A stretch of DNA of 64,000 bases from contig NXFV01001782.1 in assembly GCA_002803225.1 (NCBI GenBank), positions 1 through 64,000 on the forward strand, in the 5' to 3' direction. Of this stretch, positions 1 through 10,013 are shown piece by piece. A program made the position numbers and the translations under genes. The notes under the pieces were generated by a model. It was not told the origin of the DNA and ran no database searches. It saw nothing but the letters and a program-made list of their open reading frames with translations. Numbering within the stretch: position 1 is the first letter of the stretch; every line of letters begins with the position of its first letter. The stretch is from Gamarada debralockiae (taxonomy: Eukaryota > Ascomycota > Leotiomycetes > Helotiales > Hyphodiscaceae).

Positions 1-707
1 TTCGAAAAATTTTGGTACAAATTTTGAAGATGCCTTCTTCGCGATCAAAGCCGGCGTATTCGATAGCTCATTTGGACTTTGCGTTGCAAAGTTATTAAGG
101 ATTGAATTTTCAAAGTGGTGCATGAGTTAGTGCACCCCCTGGTGGTAGGCAACTCGATGTAAGTTTTGGGGTATTATCGTGAGTGGACCGTAAGACCTCC
201 TGCACAATATCACATATAATTTCTTCGTATGCTTCTCTTGCTATTTTTTTCATTACCTGCTACTAACTAGTGACAAGAAGGTTCTATCTATGATAAGAAC
301 TTCGTTGGGACACTTTCGTCACAATCTTTGACTTTGAGGATGGCGAAGAAAACAATGGGTTGACTAAAAAACTTGTAAGATCGCGTCTTTCGTAAGATGT
401 GAGTCACTAGATAGAAAGATTTCTGGGAATTTGGTGAGCTTTGTTCAAGTCTTTGTGATGTTACAATATCTCTGTCCGCGAGTTCGCCGAGACTGCTGGC
501 CCTTGCTCGCGTTGCGGCCGCTCCCTACGCTGACGTGCGAGATCAGCGTTCATATGGAGGCCGCCCCTGTTTTCTGGGTGTCAGAAATAGAGGTGTTGGC
601 AGCGGTAGTTCAGTGTGTTCGTTGATATCTCTATTGATGTGATTGATGATGCTGTCAGGAAGAGGTTTCCAATCTACACTGTTTTACATAAGCATTTCTG
701 ACACTCA
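1..707. other. left flank, no gene seen
   Basis: No coding stretch with recognisable protein similarity or spliceable structure is visible on either strand. The only notable short motif is CACCCCCTGGT near 133-143, which resembles the outer end of the MITE that follows but has no partner here. Confidence 0.6.
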
Positions 708-918
708 CCAGGGGTGACAAGATAATCGGGACACTCGAATAATTTGCTCCGATTTTCTCTATCAGCTACAACAATAAAATAAAAATAAAATAGATATGCG
801 TATAGAGAAAGTTTCAATGAATCATCCTATGGATTCAAAAATTTTACATTATGTTGTGTTAAAAAGTTAAATGAGGGTTATAATTTTCGAGTGTCCCGAT
901 TATCTTGTCACCCCCTGG
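708..918. mobile_element. MITE with about 32-bp terminal inverted repeats
   Basis: The left end, CCAGGGGTGACAAGATAATC and onward, is repeated in reverse complement at 886-918. The two arms agree over about 32 bases; the right arm has one extra C in the C run. The interior of about 140 bp is AT-rich and has no coding capacity, as expected of a non-autonomous element. A TA follows the right end and CA precedes the left, so a TA target duplication with one mutated copy is possible, which would fit a Tc1/mariner-type element. The family assignment is inference; the inverted repeat is seen directly. Confidence 0.8.
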
Positions 919-1603
919 TATGGGTAAACTATTAAAAGACCGATCGCGTGGGGGGCTTATTTCGACGCTGCACAGGAGAGAGATTTTATGGTCTTCTAGC
1001 TTGTTATTACGATACCACTAGGTGACACTACTGTTGTATGATTTATTCTACACAGAATTGTTCTGGTGGCAGTCAAGAATGATCCTTTGTTGAGAGACTA
1101 CCGTTATCCTTCTTTCTTTAGCTTTAGTACTTTTACAACATCAATTACTTGCTCTCACATATATTTAGAAGGTCCCCTCACAGTACTCAGTAATTCCTGA
1201 TTTGTACTTCCATGTCACGGGCAGAATGTGATCGATGCTGTATATTTTGAAGCCTCTAGGAGCTGGTTTGTTTCTTCGAAAAATGGTTTCTCAATTTTGT
1301 TAGGTCAGTAAAGCACAATTTGGTCGAGCATTACCTCGGGTATCGAACTGTTTCCAACAGCCCAGGGTAGCATTTAAGGTCCCTTTCCAGCTCTTACCCC
1401 AGCCACCTTCCTTTATCGACATAGTACAACTGGGGCACTGCGCCTCCCCATTATTAAGTACCTTTGCACCGAATTAGAAATGTGCTTGGGGTTTCTCATA
1501 GATGCCTTTCATCGTGTATCATGAGCCAACATCTCAATTGTTCTAAACCAACTCTCCTTCTAGCGATAACAACTATTTTTCTCTGAATATCAAGTTGGAG
1601 ATA
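919..1603. other. intergenic, upstream of nuclease-like gene
   Basis: AT-rich non-coding sequence with no recognisable gene. The part next to 1604 must carry the promoter and 5' leader of the following gene. I see no clear element in it. Confidence 0.5.
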
Positions 1604-3460
1604 ATGGCACCAGAAAGGAAACTTGATAAGCCAACTCTTGAGGAGAATGGCATAACGTACGATGAAAAAGTCGGCAAACATGTCAAGGAATACTTGGCCG
1701 AAAACTTTCTGCAGGCTTCAATAGTCACCGAAGGGCTTCTAGATTTCAAAAAGATCCTCTCACCAGCTGCCTTTGTAAGCCTTTTCCCTTATTGTACACT
1801 ACTCATTCGCTGATATGTCAATTCTTAGGAAAAGTTCAGCGAGAAAACTCAGAAGAGAATCGACAAATACTACAAGCATTGCAAAATTCCTCCCAAAAGC
1901 AAAAGATCAACACTGGACATGGAATTGTATGAAGAGAAATATCAGGTCGCTAACCACGATGCGAGATTTGACCTTGCTCGCGGCATTTCCAGGAGTGCCA
2001 AGAACATAGAGAGTGCGAAAGAGCAGCGATGGTCCGCGGTAGTGAAGAACGAGCTTTTTGGGAAGTTGATACAGTCAGCACGGGTGGCAGAAGGCATCAA
2101 AGTGTGTGAGCCTAAGGGACTCGTGGAGAGAGTAAGAATGTAAGCATTTCTATTTTCACTTTCTAACCTGTGGCTTCTCTAACTTACTTGCCGATAGAGA
2201 AGACGAAGATGTTTGGACTCACGGCCACAAGGCTCTACAACGAACCACTCCTCGCGAGGCGCCTCCTCTTACTGCCCCTAAAGCAGATCTCTATATTGCT
2301 CTACCAATATTCAAAGATGTTTCAAATCCTAGAGGATTTCATAGAGACAGCTACATTAAAAACTTCACCAAAAAATGTTTGGCTACTCTAGAAGAAGATA
2401 AACACGGAAAGTTAATATCTAACCCGATAACACCATTGCATATGCAGAAAAAGATTGGGGAAAAACACTTAGTTTGCTTTCCCTCTGCAGTTGTTGAGAT
2501 AAAACATCATAAAGTGTTACAGGCAGAGAGAGAAAGATGCTACTCTCAGGCTGCTAATGCAGCGTCAACGGCCTTGTCAATGCTGAGCAGACTGTCTCAC
2601 TTTTCTATCACCGAAAAAGACTCTGGAGAGATTCAACCGGTAGTGGCCTTCACTTTCATTGGTTACGAAAGTAGGGTCTGGATAGCTTTCATATCGGTAA
2701 GGGAATGGCGAGGGAATAGGATTCGCTGTGAATATGTGAGTCCCTCGTCGAAGTTCCTGACTACGGTCTTCCAAATCATTGTCTCTAATTAACTCAGGAT
2801 ATGAAATGCATTTGGACAGGGGATTTGCGCAATGTTTGGGACACAATACGGCTTTGTCGCATCATTGAAAACCTTCAATACTGGACTGTCAGGCACTTTC
2901 GACCATGGGTATCGAGATGTCTAGATAGATGGCACTTGGCTATTAAGGTGGAGGATGAAGAGAACAAAGAGTTGATAGGTGAGCTTAGAGAGCTCCAGTA
3001 TGATGGCATCAGCGAAGAAGACTCTATCTTAATAGATGAAGAGTATGAAGTCGATGCTGAAACAGAGAACGAGGGCGAAGACGAAGAAGCCGAAGATTCG
3101 ATGGAAGAATGTAAGTATTCCAAGTACGACAGCTCTAACGAAGATTGTCTAACGTCAACAGATGAAGATAACCAAGACGAATCTGCTGAAGAAAGCGAGA
3201 CATCTCAACTTCCTTCAATTCGATTTGACCGAGCTGGAAAAGTTAGGGTTGAAGCAATTGGTAATAAAGAACGGATGAGTACTCATTCTCCCAAAAGCTC
3301 TCCCTCGACCCCACAGAGAAGCCGCAACGCTGCAACGCTGTCACCGGAGGTCCCGCACAAAAGCCGCGCTCCGCTACACCATGGTGAAACGAGTCCACTT
3401 CCTCTCCGTACAAAATACAGCAGAAACCATCTTCGTAGTCGATCCACTGGAGAGATATGA
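1604..3460 (+). CDS. PD-(D/E)XK nuclease-like fungal protein
   Basis: Four exons (1604-1774, 1829-2139, 2198-2735, 2798-3460) join in phase to 560 residues. All three introns have GT...AG ends. Residues 180-360 resemble the PD-(D/E)XK nuclease-like domain proteins common in plant-associated and soil ascomycetes. An Asp sits in PKADLYIAL (D191), the E-x-K core is in AVVEIKHH (E261, K263), and it is followed by CYSQAANAAS and a WTGDLRNVWD segment. The C-terminal 200 residues are acidic, then Ser/Pro/Arg-rich, and probably disordered. The ATG at 1604 follows an in-frame TTG and is the first Met. A further perfect intron (GTAAGT...CAG, 3111-3161, 51 nt) is in frame without a stop, so it may be retained or spliced. 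The cellular role of the family is unknown; nuclease activity is inferred only from the motif. Confidence 0.75.
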
Positions 3461-3752
3461 TGCATTGCCAATATCATGAGGCCGGTTCTTGAAGCAGGCC
3501 TGGTTCTGGGAACCGATATGATAAGTGGACATCTGGATCTTTCTGGAGTTTACTCAGCAGAGTATTTCCTAACAAACGCATTGGTTCTTGTTCCTCCACT
3601 TGTTTTCTGAATGGGTATATTTTGAAAAGATTTAAACGTGTTTTGTATATCTTGGTTAGAAATAGAAAGGGCGAGAAGGAACAAAAGAAATATCTATAAA
3701 TATACACGCTTTACAAAACCTAGGTCCGAACGCTATCCTAAGCCACCTTCCC
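3461..3752. other. intergenic 3' flank
   Basis: Non-coding sequence between the nuclease-like gene and the antisense remnant. Nothing else is recognised. Confidence 0.5.
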
Positions 3753-4008
3753 TCAGCACTGGAATACTGCACTACCAGCAACCCACCGCATATCTATCAC
3801 ACAATACCAACTATCCGCCTCATTACCATGTTCTCCATATCCCATGCTCTGATCCAATCTTGCATACAAGCTCCAGCAATGTCTCTCCAACGTCTCTAGC
3901 ATCTTCAATAATCAATCTCGCCGTCACCGTCTCCTCGCCACTGGCGCGCCATGGGTATCCATTGATTTTAAATTCCCAAGCATTCCTTACCCCTCCCTTT
4001 CCCGACAC
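3753..4008 (-). pseudogene. frameshifted remnant of a small fungal-specific protein
   Basis: On the minus strand one frame reads FKINGYPWRASGEETVTARL. After a one-base shift near 3907-3918 the next frame continues LLKMLETLERHCWSLYARLD and ends with a SWYCVID segment before a stop at 3753-3755. The order of motifs (an INGYPW core, a Leu-rich helix ending in GW/CW-S-LYA-D, then a D-x-W-x-C/F strand) matches a widespread family of short ascomycete proteins of unknown function as I remember it. No clean start codon or promoter can be assigned. It is best read as a decayed copy. The plus strand here is also open (3638-4126), but that reading has no recognisable features. Confidence 0.5.
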
Positions 4009-4324
4009 TAGAAGGCAGTGCCGGATGAGAAGATTATCCTTATCCGGAAGCCTGCCAAGAAGCCGCCGAGAGGGGTTGCGGGAGGCAAGAGGGAGGCGAA
4101 GAGGAAGAGGAAGGCCCAAGAAATGAATGCGGAGGTGGAGGCGACGAGGCAGCACCAGAAGCTTCTTCTTTTATATACAATAAGAGTATTTAATACCTAT
4201 AACTTTATTCCTTTTTTAATTTAAATTATTAAGTATTAATTTTGTCACGATACTAGCTAAATCACAGAGCAAACGACCTCAATTCTCTAGCTACCTAGTC
4301 AAGATAGTGAGAATAATAAGCTAG

Positions 4325-4357
4325 AGAAGAAAGAAAAGAAGAAGAAGAAGAGAAGAG
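4325..4357. repeat. GA-rich polypurine tract
   Basis: A run of GAA/GAAA units, purine only on the plus strand, inside AT-rich sequence. Simple repeat. Confidence 0.7.
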
Positions 4358-4794
4358 CTTGAGAGCCGAGCAAATATACATACATCAGACAGTGTTATAT
4401 AACTTAAAGGAATACCTTAGTCACATGAAGAGTCTTTTATAAATTGTAAAGTCGCGTAGGCCTGGAAATCGTGACCCGAAATAGTCACGTGATGATCCTC
4501 TGCCAAGTTCGTCACAGTAATAACAGAATGCTTCTAAAGTACTAATAGAGCTAAAAATGACTAGGAAATATAATAATAAACCTACGACTTCTTATAGTTG
4601 TATTATATTAAGAATGATCTTAAAACTAGAGGTTAAAATAAAAGTTATTTCTCTAACGTAATTTGTCTGTTCATATTCGTCAGAGCCTCACGCTGATTCC
4701 TGAAGTTTTAGGGGCTGAAAGCGGATGCTGCAACCACTTGAGGCACCTTGATAGGTGAATATAAGCAATCTCAAGTTATCAGACACCCAACCAA

Positions 4795-4815
4795 GGGCGG
4801 TTAGATCAGTGGTAG
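4795..4815 (+). repeat. copy of the 5' end of the 5.7-kb tRNA-like unit
   Basis: GGGCGGTTAGATCAGTGGTA plus one G matches 20 of 21 bases of the 5' end of the minus-strand tRNA-like unit at 5632-5777, including its A-box-like core. No matching B box follows at a plausible distance, so this looks like a tRNA-derived fragment. Confidence 0.55.
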
Positions 4816-5621
4816 GAGGATCAAAGGTTTCAAGACAGGTACATGTAATAATGAGATCAGGAACAATCTCCGCATCAGTAGGGACAGACAAGAAGCTTGG
4901 GGTTTCTTTTGAGAAGAATACTAGAGAATCTGAGCGTAACTGGATCAAAGAACCAACTTGCCTTCGGGCTAAAGACCCTCGACCCCAATAGGTTCATTTT
5001 TGGCTACTCCATTCAGAAAGTCCTTTCGTCAGAGCCTCCGCTGCCCATAGATCATTCCATCTCTGTCTTTGTCCGCCATCTACAGCCAATTGCTACTCAT
5101 CACACCTCGAATCCTAGGATTCCATTCCGTTCCTTTTGTGTGTCATCCATCATGAAACATCGCGTGAGATGTTGTGAGCCTGAAATCGATTATTGTCGAA
5201 GATTCTGCAATTAGGTTGCTTGCCGTCCAAGGTCTTTGAAGTTGAGCATTGAGGGGTCGAGACATATGTACGCTGCGCAAAGGCTGCAGGAGATTTGGCA
5301 GATATAGTTGAGGAGTATGCAATTGAGCTGCCTGCTTTCCCAGGTATTTCGGAATTGAAAGTTGTGAGGTGCAGGAATTCGAGAGACGGAGAACCCACTT
5401 TAAATTTAGCGAACGTTACATAAGGCCCCGTCGGGAAGAGTCGCTGCGCGGCCAGAAAGGCCCCCCACCAAAAATCAACTTTCAGAAGCTGCATTTTCAA
5501 AGATAACTTGTCAAAAAATAAAAACAAAAGTAAATTTGTTCGAAAAATTTGGAATCGATTAAGAAAAAGCAAAATAATACTTTCCAAGTTTTAAAAGAGC
5601 CTTAAATAAAATAAAGATATT

Positions 5622-5626
5622 AAAAA
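5622..5626 (-). terminator. Pol III-type T5 terminator
   Basis: Five T residues on the minus strand follow the 3' end of the tRNA-like unit by five bases, the usual spacing for RNA polymerase III termination. Confidence 0.45.
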
Positions 5627-5631
5627 GAACC

Positions 5632-5777
5632 TGGACAGTGTGGGGATTGAACCCACGACCTCTCGCAATCATGCAAGTTTGAATGACTATGCAAAGCCTA
5701 GAAAGACGTTAGGAACGGTTTGAACCGATACGGGGTAGCGTAACTTACGAGCGATACTACCACTGATCTAACTGCCC
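5632..5777 (-). tRNA. tRNA-like unit with a long putative intron
   Basis: Read on the minus strand, the unit starts GGGCAGT and ends ACTGTCCA. The two ends pair over all seven acceptor positions with one G:U. An A-box-like TAGATCAGTGG follows, and a T arm GTGGG-TTCAATC-CCCAC supplies a B box (GTTCAATCC). CTCGT and GCGAG can form the anticodon stem and enclose about 80 bases, so an intron of roughly 70 bases would be needed. A T5 run follows. The anticodon loop lacks the expected U33 (it reads AAGTTA), and one D-stem pair mismatches, so amino acid identity cannot be given. It may be an intron-bearing tRNA gene, a tRNA pseudogene or a tRNA-derived SINE. The partial copy at 4795-4815 favours the last two. 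Confidence 0.45.
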
Positions 5778-6178
5778 CTGTTTGCTGTGTTTGATATCCA
5801 GGAATTCGTTATGTTACTATAAGAGATTGAACAAAAAAGTCGGGGCGTTCTGCCCCGTCTCGGCCCTGAAATTTCGGACTTTAGGTTGCAAGCCCCACCA
5901 AACACAGCAGACGTCACTTCCCAATTATTGTGAACAAATTTCAATCCGCATGAATACGAATGGTCGTGGTTCATCCTGTCATCCTGTCAATATCATTTGC
6001 AGAACTGGGTATTGATAGAGAAATAAATACTGAAGCCCTTCCTAGATCCTATCCTATGTCCATGTGCAAGCAGATCCAACTCGCAGTGCCGTCTAACAAC
6101 CGTTCCCCAAGCCAAACTTTGCCTCCACCGATCGATTCGCAGCAAGCTTATTGGGACACAACGCGTGAAGCCCGGGCG
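5778..6178. other. intergenic
   Basis: Non-coding stretch between the tRNA-like unit and the 3' end of the next minus-strand gene. No feature recognised. Confidence 0.5.
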
Positions 6179-7393
6179 CTAAGTTAATTGCGTATACCAA
6201 TGGCTCGCAGCGGCTCTTTGCCATTGGCTACTCTGATTCTCGAAATACCTGCGACGGTGTGATTTAATTGCCATTACTGCAGCATTGATCAAGAACCGGG
6301 CAGAAGAGCGTTTTGGAGAGGGAGGTATATCGCGACTAGCGCGCAGAGCTTGTTCCTCTTGACCTCGACGAGGATCGAGTTCCACAATACAGTACTCGTC
6401 ATACACATTAAGAACCGAATCCTGTCGCAGCCATGCAAGAAGCTCCGAGTTATCACGAACACCAATCGCGTCTCGAAGGTCTTTTTCTGCATGCCATTGT
6501 CGCTTGGGAATGTTCGAGCTGGGAAGCCTCTGAAATTGGGACGCTCCAATCGAGTCCGGCACTGAAGACAAGGGGTATGATTGAAGATCAGCCGTCAAGG
6601 GCTGGTTCGGGAGGCTGGCCGTAGATTGGAGAGCCACTTGAGTGGATTCAAGGGCCTTGAATCGTATACCAGTAGGAGGTGTGAAGTGAGAGGGAGTGCC
6701 TGCTGATGCTGCTGGAAGTCCAGAAAGGGCCAAAATAGTCGTAGCGGGCCCGGGTCCATTTTGAGTTGAAGTTGTGTAAAGTAGGAGGTGATGAGGATGT
6801 GTCATGTATTCTGCTGTGAAGGAACAAACGATTCCCTTAGACGGGCAGAGCCTCTGGCTTGAAGTACATATTGCACTGAGATCACTGCGACTGAACTCTC
6901 CCGAATTTTTAGTTGTTTTTCCTTCTTGTTTCCGTATTGTGGCAATTGCTTCTAAGCTCTCTGCTACATGTCCAAAAGTATATGGATTCTCGTGGCAGAT
7001 GGTGTTTAGAATGGTGAAGTCTAGAATTGAAGTTGTCGATCTTTGGCGATTGTTCGTTTCCAAAAACCATTGATGATACGATCGTTTTTCATCTTTCCCT
7101 CGCTGTTCTTGGAACATAGTATATTGCCAGATAAATGCGTCAAAATCTTGTATCGCGATGTTGAAACCCCACTGTAGAAGTGTATAAAGATAGGCGCAGG
7201 GTCCAGTGAATAAAGCTGCTGAGAGATCTATTTTTGTGGTCTACACGAAACGACGGTGGATAAAGGCTTTCGTGAGAGTGTTCTGTTGCTGGTATATTTC
7301 ATGCTGGCGACGTTTTGGAGGGCGTTCAAAATCGACACCTTCGTTTGCATTGGGAACACGCCTCCGCTTTAGACTGGACATGAAGATAATCAT
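6179..7393 (-). CDS. uncharacterised protein, possible nonsense codon
   Basis: I do not recognise the family. The frame runs from ATG 7393 to the stop at 6179 with a single interruption, TAG at 7241-7243. Two readings are possible. A 75-nt intron (7172-7246) beginning with the weak donor GTGTAG and ending CTACAG would remove it and keep phase, giving 379 residues. Otherwise the TAG is a genuine nonsense mutation, because the codons on both sides continue smoothly (IHRRFV before, TTKIDLSAALFTGPCAYLY after). The N-terminus is basic (KRRR, PPKRR), the middle has aromatic helical segments such as LLQWGFN, and the C-terminus ends with a QWQRAAASHW segment. No signal peptide or membrane span is seen. 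Many neighbouring accessory genes are clearly broken, so decay is plausible. Confidence 0.45.
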
Positions 7394-8260
7394 CTAGGAA
7401 TGGCCAGCTTTTGACATATGTCTAGTGATTCCTGAACTTTTTTGGATGCTCTCCCTCTGTCACATCTTGTGTGGAAGGCAAGGTATGAAGACCTTTACGA
7501 TGTAAAATGAAATATAAAGAAGATTAAAGAATGCTTTGGATCCGTGTGAACTTCGGAGCGTGTGTAGAAGTTTTGCGAACTGAGCCGAATATTTGATTCG
7601 GAGTGGCTGCGACATCTCAAGGCGTTGCTTCAGGTCTCATTGGAACGTAGCTCGGGCAACCCTTTTCAGTCCAAGCGATACGCTTTACGAAACGTTGGAG
7701 GAGCTTCTACGAGTACGCTGAAGTGCCAGTGCATGAGTTTCCTTGGTCTTTCAACCATTGAGCTTTTTTCTGCTCCTTATTAGTACTCTTCGAAATTGTG
7801 AGCAAACTTTCTACTAGATATCCAACGAGTACAACTTCTCGTCATAGATTTAACCCTGAGCTTGCTGATTCACTTCTTTTGTAGGCTAGAAGGTTAGAGA
7901 ATGTATGAGATTTTTTTGGCACATGTCAAAGCCTTCAGTGGGAAATAATTGGCACATTTGAACAAATTTCTCTTGCGTCTCAGCTTTCCTTTCTTTGCTT
8001 TCAAACCCTTGCCCTACGATATAAGATCACTGGACCCCTTAGGTGAAATTGATGTTGCGCATCCTCGAAAACCCGAGTCACCTCGCAAAAGAAAGAAAAG
8101 AAGCAATTCGACTTTGGACCTTGAACCCCAGCAATCGTCCTGCGCATTACCGCATAGTAGCAAACCTATAAGCCCTGCGATCGCTATAAATCCCAAATTT
8201 GACGCTCCAATCATCCACTGTCACTGACTTCTCTCCGACAGCGTTGTGATCCGCTTTGCA
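7394..8260. other. divergent intergenic region
   Basis: This lies between the starts of the minus-strand uncharacterised gene and the plus-strand zinc-cluster pseudogene and should hold both promoters. An open stretch at 7949-8227 has no recognisable protein features and is probably a 5' leader. Confidence 0.5.
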
Positions 8261-10009
8261 ATGCCGTCATCGGTCACAAGGCCGTGCGACGCCTGCCGTC
8301 GTCGAAAAGTTCGATGCGACGGCGGAAATCCATGCCGTTCTTGTTCGACTGCCCAACATTCTTGTACCTATCCGGTACCAAAGAGGAAGCCCCCCGAAGC
8401 GTCGCGAGCAAAGGGAATCAGTGGACCTGAAGGAGTTGCAGGCACAGCTGTCTGCAAAAGTCATCAATCAGCGCCTGGGACTTATGGAGCTGCCAGAGAT
8501 CATGGGGGAGGTGAAGGTGGAGCCGAGGATGGAGAGTATGGTGAAAGAGAAGAGATCAACAAACCCCAAAGAAAGCGCGGTCGAAATCCATTACCTCGAG
8601 GCAAAGCGGCTGTAGTGTCACCTGAAGGGACCGTTGGGGACGACGAAGGGCAAGGCAGTACAGGCGACTCAGCGGACAGTCATCGCCTCACAAAGAAGCG
8701 AAAGAGGACTCATAAGGCTTTGGAAGGTTGTGAATGGATGTCCCTTCATGACATCCTGCTCATCGCGAAGATGGATAAAGCACAAGACGGACTAGGAGCC
8801 GGTGCACGTCGTCGTGCAGCAGCGCCGTATGCATACGACCCCCAAGGGAATCTGTACCGGCAGTGGTGGCATTTCTTGGAGCTTAAAGACCAGGATGGTG
8901 GTGATCTCTTGACCAAGGAAGACATCGGTCGGGTTACACGGAGCTACAAAATGTACGAGGCCTGGAAGTCGAGTCCGACGGCGATCGGCCAGCCTAAATG
9001 GAAAGATCGTGATCAGTTCACGAAGACTGTTCTCGATGCATTCCCGATTATCAGTTCCATATTGGCAATCCAGCGAGTCTCAATCCGGCAAGTCTCAATC
9101 ATGGCAGCTCCTCAAATCTTGTCAACTGCGAGTATTGCGGGCGGGAAGGGCTTGGTGCTGAAATTCAGCTCCACGGGAATGCTGGTGATTGCATTCGGGC
9201 GGCTCTCGGGCGCCTGTTGATCCTATGTGCCTATTGCAAAAAGCTACAGTCGGCGGACGATTTGAAGACACACCAAGGGCTTTGCCAGCAGAATCCTTTC
9301 AAGTTCGTCAAGTGTGTCCATTGTGGTCGAAGCCTTCCCCTCGATAAAATCCAACTTCATGAGGACGCTTGTTGGGACAATGATTCACGTGGGCACTGCG
9401 CCCAATGCATGCATTGCGGCGAGATGAATGCAGCAGACGATTTGGCGGCCACGAATCAGCATGTCAACAGAACCCGTCCAACTTCGTGATGTGCTCCTAT
9501 TGTAATTTGCGTCTACCTGCGGGAAGATTCTGCGTCATGAGGATGCTTGCCTAGACAGAGTAGGCGCATCTGGTTTCGACTCTGCTGCGTCCTCAGAGAA
9601 CCGCGAAAGCGATTGCCCGGACTCGGAATCGGGAGAGGGCGACGAATGCGCTGCAGCCTTTCGGGAATTGACGATCACTGATGGGACTCTCAACCTCTCT
9701 CGTGGGTTTCGCGAAGATCGTTCATTCAACGACGACGACGAGGGTCAAGGAACACGGTCCGCTATCACGATACGAACACGAACCCAAGAGCAAGAACACG
9801 GAATCGACATTGCTTAGTGGGTCGGGAGTAAAGACTGCAGAGCGACACAGGAATTCCCCGAGCTCGAGCATCTTGATGAATGGCCTAGGACTCACTTTAG
9901 CACCATGACAGGACTTCAGAGAGATGCGGCACGTTTGTATCAAGATGAAAAGGAAAATGGGCACTTTATGAGCCCTCGGTCTGACAAGCTTTGTAGTGAG
10001 CTCAAGTGA
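8261..10009 (+). pseudogene. Zn2Cys6 plus tandem zinc-finger protein, multiply frameshifted
   Basis: The N-terminus has a full Zn2Cys6 cluster, CDACRRRKVRCDG followed by CRSC and C, residues about 9-36 from ATG 8261. A low-complexity basic linker follows. Coding then continues in other frames. After about 9040 a second frame gives repeated Cys/His fingers (CEYCGREG, CAYCKKLQ...H...C, CVHCGRSL...H...C). Near 9440 a third frame carries HESACQQNP...CSYCNLR, and from about 9520 a fourth frame carries ILRHEDACLD. An in-frame TAG interrupts the tail, which finishes at a TGA at 10007-10009. No intron joins these frames. The original product was probably a nuclear regulator with one zinc cluster and at least five C-x2-C...H...C fingers. 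At least three indels and one nonsense codon show it is dead. Its 3' end lies 4 bp from the 3' end of SSF1. Confidence 0.8.
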
Positions 10010-10013
10010 GCGT

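Larger units (their letters stand above)
4009..5621. other. AT-rich intergenic region
   Basis: No gene is recognised. It contains a purine-rich simple tract (4325-4357) and a 21-base copy of the 5' end of the downstream tRNA-like unit (4795-4815). A stretch from TGTCACG (4243) to AACA (4525) has LTR-like ends but no target duplication or internal partner. Open stretches at 4688-4948 and 5150-5587 on the minus strand have no recognisable protein features. Confidence 0.5.

Noticed and set aside
133..143. CACCCCCTGGT, like the MITE end, also near 48257 in reverse
   Set aside because: Only about 11 bases match and neither site has an inverted partner at MITE spacing.
431..625. short plus-strand open stretch
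   Set aside because: No motif, no splice partners, and composition unlike the verified exons.
3638..4126. 162-codon plus-strand open stretch
   Set aside because: Low complexity; it lies antisense to a recognisable protein remnant and has no features of its own.
4243..4525. possible solo LTR (TGT...ACA ends)
   Set aside because: The 5 bp on either side do not match and no second copy or primer-binding site is visible.
5150..5587. 145-codon minus-strand open stretch
   Set aside because: No recognisable protein features, and the sequence becomes A/T homopolymer-rich at its start.
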